DNA from: Planctomycetaceae bacterium
GTDB lineage: Bacteria; Planctomycetota; Planctomycetia; Pirellulales; Thermoguttaceae
DNA: 64,000 nt
Direction of reading: 5' to 3'
NCBI GenBank assembly: GCA_021372005.1
Contig: JAJFVC010000048.1
Coordinates: forward strand, 1 to 64,000
The notes under the pieces are model-generated. The model saw only the letters and a program-made list of their open reading frames with translations, was not told the origin of the DNA and made no database searches. Both the position numbers and the translations under genes were made by a program. Of the stretch, positions 21,938 to 30,087 are shown one piece after another. The stretch's first letter is position 1, and each line of letters opens with the position of its first letter.

Positions 21938-23067
21938 CGGTCACCTCCGTTCGCTTGACTTTGCACGCTCCACGCTCCCTGCTTTGTCCTCACCACGCGG
22001 CGATACAGCGAATCGCGTTCGACCGGCGTCCGACCCGCCTGCACGATCAGTTCGCAAAGCTGCTCGACCGACAACGCCGTCGGCGAGGTGGCGCCGGCCT
22101 CGTGATGGATGCGTTCGTGACGCACCGTGCCGTCCAGATCGTCGGCCCCGTAGGCCAACGCCGTCTGCGCGACGCCGACGCCCAACGAGATCCAATACGC
22201 CTTGACGTGGTCGAAATTGTCGAGCATCAACCGGCTGACGGCCACCACACGCAAATCATCGAGCGACGAAGCCGGACGCCGTTGCGACATGGCTGTGTTG
22301 TCCGGATGAAACTTCAGCGGCACGAACGCCTGAAAACCGCCGGTCTCATCCTGCAATTGCCGCAGCCGAACCAGATGGTCGACGCGGTGCTCGGCCGTCT
22401 CAATGTGTCCGTACAGCATCGAGGCGTTCGTCCGAAGTCCAAGCCGATGAGCCTCGCGATGGACGTCGAGCCAAGTTCGGGCGTCGGCCTTGCGAGGACA
22501 AATGTGGGCGCGGACCTGCGGATCAAAAATCTCGGCGCCCCCGCCCGGCATGCTGCCCAAGCCCGAGGCAATCAGCTCTTCGAGGATCGATGCGACCGAC
22601 CGCTGCGCGATGCGGGCGAAATGGTCGATCTCGACGGCCGTCCATGCTTTCAGATGCAACTGCGGAAACGCCGCGTGCAGCCGAGCCGTGATGTCGCGGT
22701 ACCACTCGAACGGTTTGCCCGGATGCGCGCCGCTGACCAGATGCAACTCGGTGCAACCGGCCTCTTCCGCCTCGCGGCCGCGAGCAAGCATCTCGTCGAG
22801 CGACATTTCGTAACGCCGCGGGTCGCCAAGATCGTCGTCGCAACTGTAGGCGCACAGCGCGCAGCGGAACTTGCACACATTGGTCGGATTGATGTGCAGA
22901 TTCAGATTATAATAGGCTGCGTCGCCCACCTTGCGGCGTCGAACCTCGTCGGCCAGCTCGCCGACGGCGTGCACATCGGCCGCAGACGAAAAAAGCCACT
23001 CGCCGTCCGCCGCCGACAACCGACGGCCCGCTTCGATCTTACGTCGGATTTCTGGAAAAGTCGGCAT
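21922..23067 (-). CDS. mqnE: Aminofutalosine synthase (radical SAM)
   Basis: Radical SAM enzyme of the futalosine route to menaquinone, joining 3-[(1-carboxyvinyl)oxy]benzoate with S-adenosylmethionine. 381 residues. The cluster motif CKFRCALC places the three cysteines at 65, 69 and 72 (CX3CX2C). LHLVSGAHPGKPFEWY and SMPGGGAEIF are typical of MqnE and help set it apart from MqnC and CofH. It is preceded by UbiA-, UbiX- and UbiD-like genes that supply later steps. Other futalosine genes (mqnA, mqnB, mqnC, mqnD) are not in the window. Confidence 0.88.
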   Translation of the reverse strand: MPTFPEIRRKIEAGRRLSAADGEWLFSSAADVHAVGELADEVRRRKVGDAAYYNLNLHINPTNVCKFRCALCAYSCDDDLGDPRRYEMSLDEMLARGREAEEAGCTELHLVSGAHPGKPFEWYRDITARLHAAFPQLHLKAWTAVEIDHFARIAQRSVASILEELIASGLGSMPGGGAEIFDPQVRAHICPRKADARTWLDVHREAHRLGLRTNASMLYGHIETAEHRVDHLVRLRQLQDETGGFQAFVPLKFHPDNTAMSQRRPASSLDDLRVVAVSRLMLDNFDHVKAYWISLGVGVAQTALAYGADDLDGTVRHERIHHEAGATSPTALSVEQLCELIVQAGRTPVERDSLYRRVVRTKQGAWSVQSQANGGDRCDTD

Positions 23068-23124
23068 CGTACCTGATAGTTTGCGGGATCGCAGGCAATC
23101 CTAAGAACAAAGAATACCCGAAGT

Positions 23125-24054
23125 TTACCATAGCAAATCCGCCACGCCGATCACCAGCAGCCCAAGGCTCACAACCGCATTGACGTGAAAAAACGCGCGG
23201 TTCACACGGCTGAGATCCTCGGGCCGCACGAGCCAGTGCTCGTACACCAACAGCAGGCCGATCGCAGCGATGCCGGACAGCCAAACGACGCCGAAACCAT
23301 CGTACACCAACGGCAGCGCGAGCAACAGGCCCACCATGCCGAAATGGCACGCGGCGGCCACTCGCAGCGCCGCAGCGACGCCCCAACGCGACGGAACGCT
23401 GTGCAACCGCATCCGCACGTCGAACTCGTAGTCTTGGCAGGCGTAAAGGATGTCGAACCCGGCGACCCAAAGCAACACCGCCGCGCCCAGCACGACAGGC
23501 GCCCACGCCAACTCGGCTCGAATCGCCACCCAAGCCGCCAGAGGCGCCAACATCAGCGACGCGCCGAGCCACACGTGCGACAACGCCGTAAAACGCTTCG
23601 CGTAACTGTATCCAAACAGAAAAAGCAACACCGGCGCCGAAGCGTACAGCGGAATTGGATTGGCCGGCAGAAACAGTAGCGTGCCGGCGACAAACGCCAG
23701 CGAACAAACGCCGGTGAACGTCGCCACGGCTCCGACGCTCAGCAGTCCGGCCGGCAAGTGGCGCGACTGCGTCCGCGGGTTCAATGCGTCGATACGCCGG
23801 TCCGCCAGCCGATTGAAGGCCATTGCCGCGCTGCGAGCCGCCGCCATGCAAACCAGAATGCCCAGCAAATCGAGCCAGCGAAACCCGATCGGCGGCGTCG
23901 CCCTCGCGTTGGCCGACCACGCCATCGCCGCGGCCAACAACGCAAACGGCAACGCAAACAATGTGTGGCTGAAACGGATCAGCTCGAGAAACCGAACGAT
24001 TTTGGGAGGCTGCGCCTCGCCGACCGGCGCCGCGGACTTAGGACTGCTCATCAC
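23125..24054 (-). CDS. mqnP: UbiA-family prenyltransferase (MqnP-like)
   Basis: Integral membrane aromatic prenyltransferase, here most likely attaching the polyprenyl tail in futalosine-derived menaquinone synthesis. 309 residues with about eight hydrophobic segments. The first Asp-rich motif is NRLADRRIDALN; the second is YEFDVRMRLHSVP. The N-terminus overlaps the end of the ubiX-like gene by 17 nt. UbiA, MqnP and MenA cannot be separated by eye; the assignment rests on the neighbouring mqnE. Confidence 0.85.
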   Translation of the reverse strand: MMSSPKSAAPVGEAQPPKIVRFLELIRFSHTLFALPFALLAAAMAWSANARATPPIGFRWLDLLGILVCMAAARSAAMAFNRLADRRIDALNPRTQSRHLPAGLLSVGAVATFTGVCSLAFVAGTLLFLPANPIPLYASAPVLLFLFGYSYAKRFTALSHVWLGASLMLAPLAAWVAIRAELAWAPVVLGAAVLLWVAGFDILYACQDYEFDVRMRLHSVPSRWGVAAALRVAAACHFGMVGLLLALPLVYDGFGVVWLSGIAAIGLLLVYEHWLVRPEDLSRVNRAFFHVNAVVSLGLLVIGVADLLW

Positions 24055-24766
24055 GCTCCGCTCCCAAGTCGCCGCCGGCCTCGCCGCCCCATCGCGGGAT
24101 CAGCGCATTGGCAATGCCCAGTTGATCGCAGATGCGTGAGACGATGAAATCCACCAGGTCGCCGATCTGCTGAACGCCGTGATAAAACGCGGGCGTGGCC
24201 GGCAACAGGATCGCCCCGGCTCGGGCCGCCCGACGCATGTTTTCGATTTGCACCAACGACAGCGGCGTCTCGCGCGGCACCAGGACCAACGGCCGCCGCT
24301 CTTTCAAATGAACCTCCGCCACGCGATGGATCAAATGGTCGCCCGTCCCGTTGGCGATCATGCCCAAGGTGCGGCACGAGCAGGGACACACGATCATGCC
24401 GTCGGTCGAGAACGATCCGCTGGCCAGCGACGACTGCCCATCGTGACAGCCGTGAAACGTCAACTCGCCCGGCTCACCCGATCCGACGCCCAACACGTTG
24501 CTCGAATCGCTCGAGATGCCGGCCCCCGACCGAAGCCACTGCAATTTTGGATCAAGCGGCTGTCGTCCGGAGTCCAGCATCAGCATCGACGGATGGAAGT
24601 GCTCCAGATCGACGTTCAAATCGAGTTCCTGCCGCACGACCGACGCGCCGGCGTCGCTGATCATCAGGTGCACGTCGCATCCCGCGGCCAGCAACACCTC
24701 CAGCAGCCGCATCGAATAGGTCACGCCGCTGGCGCCGGTGACGGCGACGACGAGGGTGCGTTTCAT
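24038..24766 (-). CDS. ubiX: UbiX-family flavin prenyltransferase
   Basis: Makes the prenylated FMN cofactor needed by the UbiD-type decarboxylase encoded three genes upstream. 242 residues from ATG 24766; the frame stays open much further upstream but that part overlaps menG. Motifs are VTGASGVTYSMRLLEVL at the N-terminus, SGSFSTDGMIVCPCS, and ERRPLVLVPRETPLS. Compared with the usual 190-210 residues there is an extra stretch of about 35 residues before the SGSF motif. It overlaps menG by 4 nt (ATGA). In the futalosine setting this protein would be MqnM. Confidence 0.9.
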   Translation of the reverse strand: MKRTLVVAVTGASGVTYSMRLLEVLLAAGCDVHLMISDAGASVVRQELDLNVDLEHFHPSMLMLDSGRQPLDPKLQWLRSGAGISSDSSNVLGVGSGEPGELTFHGCHDGQSSLASGSFSTDGMIVCPCSCRTLGMIANGTGDHLIHRVAEVHLKERRPLVLVPRETPLSLVQIENMRRAARAGAILLPATPAFYHGVQQIGDLVDFIVSRICDQLGIANALIPRWGGEAGGDLGAERDEQS

Positions 24767-25479
24767 GACGATTTCTCCCCGATGTACAGCGTGGCGATCC
24801 CGAACGTCAACCGATGGAACCGGACGTCGCGAAGGCCGGCCGCCTCCATGCGACGTACGAGCGCCTCGCCCTGCGGAAACTGCACAACGCTTTGCGGAAG
24901 ATAATTGTACGCCGATTGGTTGTTTCGAGCCAGGGCCTGCCCGACGCGCGGCAGCACCTTCAAAAAATACCAGGCGTACAACGGCCCGATCGGCCAACAT
25001 TGCGGCGTGGAAAACTCCAGGATGGCCACGCGTCCGTCGGGCTGGCACACGCGAGTCATTTCGCGCAGCCCGGCGTCCGTATCGCAGAGATTGCGCAGCC
25101 CGAACGCCACCGAGACGATTTGAAACGAATCGTCGGCGAACGGCAAATGGAGCGTGTCGGCCTCGAGGAGCGTGACGTCGCGTTCGGCGCCGGCCCGGCG
25201 GCATTTTTCGCGGCCCACGGCCAGCATCGGCCCGCAAAAATCCGTGCCCACCACGGGCGTCCGTCCGCCGCCGGCCCGCCAATACATCAGCGCTAGGTCG
25301 GCCGTGCCGGTGCAGACATCCAGGATCGGGGCGTCGCCACGGGGTGGAACCTTCCGAACGGTTTTGCGCCGCCATCGCCGATCGATGCCCAGCGACAGCA
25401 GTCGGTTCAGAAAATCATAACGCCCGGCGATCTGGCCGAACATTCGCTGCACGCGATCCGAGGATTTATCTAAAGACAT
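24763..25479 (-). CDS. menG: Demethylmenaquinone methyltransferase
   Basis: SAM-dependent C-methyltransferase of the UbiE/MenG family, the last step to menaquinone. 238 residues. The SAM motif is ILDVCTGTADLAL (about 53-65). AFGLRNLCDTDAGLREM and YNYLPQSVVQFPQGE are UbiE signature regions. Given futalosine-pathway neighbours, menaquinone rather than ubiquinone is the likely product. It lies 12 nt after the small unknown gene and overlaps the ubiX-like gene by 4 nt. Confidence 0.93.
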   Translation of the reverse strand: MSLDKSSDRVQRMFGQIAGRYDFLNRLLSLGIDRRWRRKTVRKVPPRGDAPILDVCTGTADLALMYWRAGGGRTPVVGTDFCGPMLAVGREKCRRAGAERDVTLLEADTLHLPFADDSFQIVSVAFGLRNLCDTDAGLREMTRVCQPDGRVAILEFSTPQCWPIGPLYAWYFLKVLPRVGQALARNNQSAYNYLPQSVVQFPQGEALVRRMEAAGLRDVRFHRLTFGIATLYIGEKSS

Positions 25480-25491
25480 GCTGAAACGCCG

Positions 25492-25998
25492 TTAAAACTT
25501 GCGGCTGTCGTAGGCCCATTGGAGCAAGGCTTGACGCTGACGCCGCCGACAGTCGAGATCGCCGCGCCGGCAGTTTTTTTGGAGCTGCGCGATGTGACGC
25601 CGCATGGCTTTCCAACGTCGGATCTGCCGCGCGTCGTCCGGACCGCGGCGCCCCTGATAATAGCGGCAGTACCACTGAAACCAACCGCGCGGGTCGTCGG
25701 CGTCGATCCAGCCTTTCGACCGCCAATAGGCCAACGGCTTGGACGCCAACACCTCGAAAAAATTCCTTTCCGGATCGGCCTGCTGCGGCGAGAGCCTCGC
25801 ATGGCGAAACCATGTCTTCGGGAACTCGTCGACGCAGTCGGTCATATATTTGCCCCCGAACACGCCGAGCCGCAGCATCTCGCACGGCGTCAAATCGGGC
25901 GTGAACTCGGGATCGAAATTCCGGCCCGGCGCTTCCGTTCGATAATAGACGTAGCCCTGTTGCATCCGATCGTAAACCACCACTTTTTTCTTGCGCAT
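25492..25998 (-). CDS. Conserved protein of unknown function inside the menaquinone operon
   Basis: 168 residues from ATG 25998 (another ATG lies 3 codons earlier). No signal peptide or membrane segment. It is rich in aromatic and basic residues, with MLRLGVFGGKYMTDC, DDPRGWFQWYCRYYQGRR and a C-terminal RQRQALLQWAYDSRKF. From memory, proteins with this GVFGGKYM and DPRGWFQWYCRYY pattern occur widely in bacteria and eukaryotes without a known role. It is flanked by ubiD-like and menG genes in one transcription unit. A part in quinone metabolism would be guilt by association only. Confidence 0.8.
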   Translation of the reverse strand: MRKKKVVVYDRMQQGYVYYRTEAPGRNFDPEFTPDLTPCEMLRLGVFGGKYMTDCVDEFPKTWFRHARLSPQQADPERNFFEVLASKPLAYWRSKGWIDADDPRGWFQWYCRYYQGRRGPDDARQIRRWKAMRRHIAQLQKNCRRGDLDCRRRQRQALLQWAYDSRKF

Positions 25999-26033
25999 GC
26001 GATGCACAGCCTCCTACAGCAAGCATAGCATCG

Positions 26034-27386
26034 TCATTCCATGCTCCATTTTCGCGTGGCGTCCATCGCCATTTTCGCGGCCACGCCATCCGGCGGCGCG
26101 GTCGGGTCGCACGGATCGGCCGGTCCGACGTCGATCAGCAGGTCTCGATCGGGCCGGACGTGCGAGGCCACCGCCGCCGTAACTTGCGCTGCGTCACGAA
26201 CATCCACGTCCGCATCGACGACCACCAACGTTTTGGCAAACCGCAACGCCGGCAATCCCCACGCCATCGACGCCGCGCGACGCCCCTGGCCTGCATGCGT
26301 TTTACGGATCGACACGACAGCCGAAAACCGTGCGGCCGCGGCCTCGGGCAGATCGTAGTCGATCAACTCGGGCATCGCCCAACGGGCCAGCGGCAAAAAC
26401 GCCCTCTGCATCGCCCGACGCAACACAACGGCCTCGTGCGGCGGCCGACCCGCAATCGTCGCAACGCAGACCGGATTGGCCCGATGCGTCACGGCCGTCA
26501 CGTGCATCACCGGCGCCGGACGCGGTCGGGTCGGCAACCCCATCGGGCTGCAACGCGGGCCCATCGTCGTCAAGGGTTCCTGGGGATCGACAAATCCTTC
26601 CAAAATCATCTCGGCCTCGGCAGCCACGTCCAACTCGAGGCCACGACAGGCCACGACGTCCAACGGTTTTTCGCGCAACAGCCCGGCGGCCGACCAAAGA
26701 TCGCCGCCCGAGGGCAACGGGGCGAACTGAGCGGCGAGCATCGCCGGATCGCCGCCCAACACGACCGCCAGCGGCATCGGCTGGCCTCGTTGCCGATAGT
26801 CGTCCAACAGCCGAGCGTGATCGTCGAACGGGGCCCAACCAACCGCCAACCGCGCGCGATCGATCCCTTCCAGTTCAAAACGTCCGATCGACGGTCGCCG
26901 CGAGTCGGGCTCGACCGCGACCACCGCGCCGGCGATCGCACGGCCGGTTTCTTCCGGCAGGCTTTGCAGCAGCGGCAACTCGCCCAACTCGACGTCGCCG
27001 CCCAGGCGAACGATCTGTTGCACGGCGGCCGACTTGACCTTGCGCGGCGCAAAATCGTCCAACATGCCGGCGCCACCGGCCAATCGCTCCAGCCAGCCTT
27101 GCGACGTCGGACGATCGGCAAACTGTGCAATGCGCTGGGCTAGCGCGTCGAGCGACTCAACGCCCAACGCCCTCAGCAGCCGCGACTCGGTGGCCAGCAA
27201 ATTACAGAGCACCGGCATGTCATGGCCGCGCACGTCGCCGAACAACAGGGCGGGCCCCCCAGCCCAGGCCGATTGGGTGGCCTCGGCGGCCAGTTGCAAT
27301 GTGGGCTCGACCGGATCGGCCACCCGGCGCAATTGGTCCGCGTGGGCTAGGTCTTCCAAAAAATCGGTCAGACAGCGGTATGCCAT
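26034..27386 (-). CDS. mqnL: UbiD-family decarboxylase (MqnL-like)
   Basis: Prenyl-FMN dependent aromatic acid decarboxylase. 450 residues. Recognisable segments are the N-terminal RCLTDFLEDLAHADQLRRV, LLFGDVRGHDMPVLCNLLAT, LPLLQSLPEETG, and the cofactor region ILEGFVDPQEPLTTMGPRCSPMG. It is the first gene of a seven-gene minus-strand run, and the UbiX-like partner lies in the same run. Likely substrate: the prenylated dihydroxynaphthoate intermediate of the futalosine route. It is divergent from comB across a 77-95-nt gap that must carry both promoters. Confidence 0.87.
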   Translation of the reverse strand: MAYRCLTDFLEDLAHADQLRRVADPVEPTLQLAAEATQSAWAGGPALLFGDVRGHDMPVLCNLLATESRLLRALGVESLDALAQRIAQFADRPTSQGWLERLAGGAGMLDDFAPRKVKSAAVQQIVRLGGDVELGELPLLQSLPEETGRAIAGAVVAVEPDSRRPSIGRFELEGIDRARLAVGWAPFDDHARLLDDYRQRGQPMPLAVVLGGDPAMLAAQFAPLPSGGDLWSAAGLLREKPLDVVACRGLELDVAAEAEMILEGFVDPQEPLTTMGPRCSPMGLPTRPRPAPVMHVTAVTHRANPVCVATIAGRPPHEAVVLRRAMQRAFLPLARWAMPELIDYDLPEAAAARFSAVVSIRKTHAGQGRRAASMAWGLPALRFAKTLVVVDADVDVRDAAQVTAAVASHVRPDRDLLIDVGPADPCDPTAPPDGVAAKMAMDATRKWSME

Positions 27387-27481
27387 GGCAGACTATTGTA
27401 AAGATCCGCAGCGGTGTGCGGAAGATGGAATATCGGCCATGACGGATTGTTGATCGGCCGCCAATGGACGATAATACCGAC

Positions 27482-28252
27482 ATGAATCCTACACTGAACG
27501 TTTACGGATTGCCGCGATACGCAACTCCGAAGGAATTGGCCGACACCAGCGCCGTGGTGATCGACGTGCTGCGGGCCGCCACCGTGGCGGCCTACGCCTT
27601 GGACGCCGGCGCGACGCAGATTTTGCCGTGCCGCGAGATCGAGGACGCCCTGACGCTGGCCGAACGGTTTTCGCCCGAGGAGGTCGTTTTGGGCGGCGAA
27701 CGCGAGGGCGTGGCCATCGACGGCTTTCAATTGGGCAACTCGCCCGAAGAATATTCGCCCGATCGCGTAGCCGGCAAAACCGTGATCCTGACGACGACCA
27801 ACGGCACCCGGGCTCTCGACCATGCACGACAGGCCGCGGAACTGTACATGGCCTCGTTCGTCGACGCGTCGGCCGTCGTCTCGCGGCTGATTGGCCGTCC
27901 GCAGATCGCCATCGTCTGCGCCGGCACCGACGGCAACATCAGCGATGACGATGTGTTGCTGGCCGGACTGCTGGTCGACCAACTCCTGCGGCGCAGCGGC
28001 ATCGTCTATCAGCAAAACGCTCAGGCGATCACCGCCCGCGAAAGTTGGCTGAGCGCGTTTGCGTTGCCTCGATCGTTGGGCGCGGAGCCGCTCGAACCGG
28101 AGCGGTTGAACGATCGGCTGCGCAAGACATTGGGCGCACGGAATCTTATCGCACTGGGTCTGGACGATGACGTCGTCGCGGCGTCGCAGTTGGATCGGTT
28201 TGCGTTCGCTCCGAAGGCCGACCCTCAAACGTTGCGAATCGTCGCCGGTTGA
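27482..28252 (+). CDS. comB: 2-phosphosulfolactate phosphatase family protein (ComB-like)
   Basis: Member of the ComB family, named for the Mg-dependent hydrolysis of 2-phosphosulfolactate in coenzyme M synthesis. About 256 residues. Signatures are VVIDVLRAATVAAYAL, the GGEREG and GFQLGNSP blocks, and TTTNGTRAL. An in-frame ATG six codons earlier (27464) is possible; neither has a clear ribosome binding site. No other coenzyme M gene is in view. ComB homologues are known from many bacteria without coenzyme M, so the real substrate here is open. Confidence 0.85.
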   Translation: MNPTLNVYGLPRYATPKELADTSAVVIDVLRAATVAAYALDAGATQILPCREIEDALTLAERFSPEEVVLGGEREGVAIDGFQLGNSPEEYSPDRVAGKTVILTTTNGTRALDHARQAAELYMASFVDASAVVSRLIGRPQIAIVCAGTDGNISDDDVLLAGLLVDQLLRRSGIVYQQNAQAITARESWLSAFALPRSLGAEPLEPERLNDRLRKTLGARNLIALGLDDDVVAASQLDRFAFAPKADPQTLRIVAG

Positions 28253-28258
28253 GCCGTG

Positions 28259-29272
28259 TCAGATCGGAACGCCCTCGAAGCTTGCGACCACGTCCTTCGG
28301 CGAGATCGACCGGTCCGATTTTTGGCCGAAAAAATAGAGGCCGCACGCCGCGTCGATCGCAAACGTTCGCGGAATCAGCCGATCCAGAAATCGGACCCAA
28401 AAGAACAACCCCGTGCCCAAAAGCCGCCCGAGCTTTCGGCTGCGAAACAGCCCGGCCAACGCGACGGTAATCGACCACAGCAACGCAGAGCCAGGCCCGA
28501 GCGCCACGCCCGAGTCGATCCGCTCAAACCCACGAAACAGCCATCGGACGCCGGTATCGGTCCACCGCGTAAAATCGTAGGCTCCCTCGTGGACCGCCTG
28601 CAAAAACGGAATCTCGGCGTAAACGATTCCGCCCGGCCGGAGGACGCGATGGATTTCGGCCACCACACGCTCGGGCTCGAGGACATGCTCCAACACGGCT
28701 TGAATCCACACGCCGTCGACGGAACAGTCGGGCAGAGGAATGTCGTGGGCGTCGGCCACGAAATCGGTTTCCGACGAGGCGTAGACGTCGAAACACACGA
28801 CCCCCGTGCCGGACGAGCCGTCGTGCAGCGATTCGGCCCCGCTTCCGACCACGGCGCCGCCGACGTTCAATACGATCGGCTCCGCGCGTGATGCGTCCTT
28901 TTTCAACCGATCAAGAAAGCGTCGACAATTGATCTTGGCCGACCGACTGCCGCCTTCCAATCGCGTCAACGCCGCCCGGACCGCGTCGCGCATCAGCCCG
29001 ACCGGTTTGGATCGCCGCACGGGACTGTCGCCGGCATTGGCGACCATGGCCGCCTCGCTCAACACGGATCGCTCGAACGCAATCAATGCGGGCTGACCGG
29101 CCACCACCGGATAGCCCTGTTGGCCAAGGCAATCGCCATGCTCGCCACAGCAGACCGGACGATCACCGTCCCAACGAAGCTCCGAGCCGCATCGCGGACA
29201 ACGCAGCATCGAAAAAACCCAGTTTCGTCGGTCGGCGGCGGACGTCATCTCTGGCGGCCCAATTTTTGACAA
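28259..29272 (-). CDS. Class I SAM-dependent methyltransferase with N-terminal zinc-binding motif
   Basis: 337 residues. The N-terminus has a Trm112-like zinc site (CPRCGSELRW, then CCGEHGDC). The middle holds the methyltransferase core with VCFDVYAS, LPDCSVDGVWIQAVLEHVLEPERVVAEIHRVLRPGG and AEIPFLQAVHEG. The motif I region (VLNVGGAVVGSGAE) is looser than usual. The C-terminus has a hydrophobic stretch (ALLWSITVALAGLF). The substrate is unknown; similar proteins occur with glycan genes. ATGs at codons 9 and 22 are alternative starts. It lies 6 nt from convergent comB. Confidence 0.75.
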   Translation of the reverse strand: MSKIGPPEMTSAADRRNWVFSMLRCPRCGSELRWDGDRPVCCGEHGDCLGQQGYPVVAGQPALIAFERSVLSEAAMVANAGDSPVRRSKPVGLMRDAVRAALTRLEGGSRSAKINCRRFLDRLKKDASRAEPIVLNVGGAVVGSGAESLHDGSSGTGVVCFDVYASSETDFVADAHDIPLPDCSVDGVWIQAVLEHVLEPERVVAEIHRVLRPGGIVYAEIPFLQAVHEGAYDFTRWTDTGVRWLFRGFERIDSGVALGPGSALLWSITVALAGLFRSRKLGRLLGTGLFFWVRFLDRLIPRTFAIDAACGLYFFGQKSDRSISPKDVVASFEGVPI

Positions 29273-29315
29273 AGCGCCCGTGGAACGGAAACCCGTACAT
29301 CAAATATAGGGCGCA

Positions 29316-30017
29316 TTATCGGGCCAGGGCGAACCAATCGACCGCCATGTCAAACCGGTCCGACCGCCAACGGAGCTCCGCCAAAATCGGCACGCGCGAC
29401 CGCACGGCCAGCTCCTGGCGGTTGGTCGCCAAACTAACGTCGTCGGCCTTCGGGGGCGAGGGTTGATTCAGCACGATTCCGGCCACTGGCAACCCACGGC
29501 CGAACGTCCCCGCGGCAATCAGCGTCTGCACCGTTTGATTGATCGTGCCCAACACGTTGCGTGAGACAATAATCAGCGGAAACCCAAACGCCTCGGCCAG
29601 ATCGGCGACGCAACGTTGCTCGCCGAAGGGGGACATCAGTCCGCCGGCGCCCTCGACCAGCACGAGGTCCGACCGCTCGCACCAATAGTCGAGCCCGTGA
29701 CGCAAAAGATCCCAATCGAACGGCCGTCCCTCGGCCCTGGCCGCCAAATGCGGCGCAACGGGGGCCATGAATCGCTGCGGGCAAACGCGATCCAACTCGC
29801 CCGGCCGTCCGGCGGCATTCCACAATGCCACGGCATCGTCGGCCACAAGCTGCCCATCCTGTGGATGGCAACCGCTGGCCGCCGGCTTGTAGACCCCCAC
29901 GCGACGTCCTTCGGCGACCAAGGCCCGGGCCATCGCCGCGCCCACGTAGGTCTTGCCCACGTCGGTGTCGGTGCCTGTAATGAACAACCCGCGAACATTT
30001 TGCATGATCCGTGCCAT
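29316..30017 (-). CDS. bioD: Dethiobiotin synthetase
   Basis: ATP-dependent ring closure of 7,8-diaminopelargonate to dethiobiotin, the penultimate step of biotin synthesis. About 233 residues. The P-loop GTDTDVGKT lies near the N-terminus, followed by YKPAASG, and EGAGGLMSPF is the second signature. Starts at 30017 and 30005 are both possible; the frame extends to 30116 without homology. It stands alone; no other biotin gene is nearby. It is divergent from the large membrane protein gene. Confidence 0.92.
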   Translation of the reverse strand: MARIMQNVRGLFITGTDTDVGKTYVGAAMARALVAEGRRVGVYKPAASGCHPQDGQLVADDAVALWNAAGRPGELDRVCPQRFMAPVAPHLAARAEGRPFDWDLLRHGLDYWCERSDLVLVEGAGGLMSPFGEQRCVADLAEAFGFPLIIVSRNVLGTINQTVQTLIAAGTFGRGLPVAGIVLNQPSPPKADDVSLATNRQELAVRSRVPILAELRWRSDRFDMAVDWFALAR

Positions 30018-30087
30018 TATTGGCATTTCGCCGCGGAACGCAAGGGATTGACTTTTTTCGGACGGCCCTCTACGATCCCGTGTTTCC

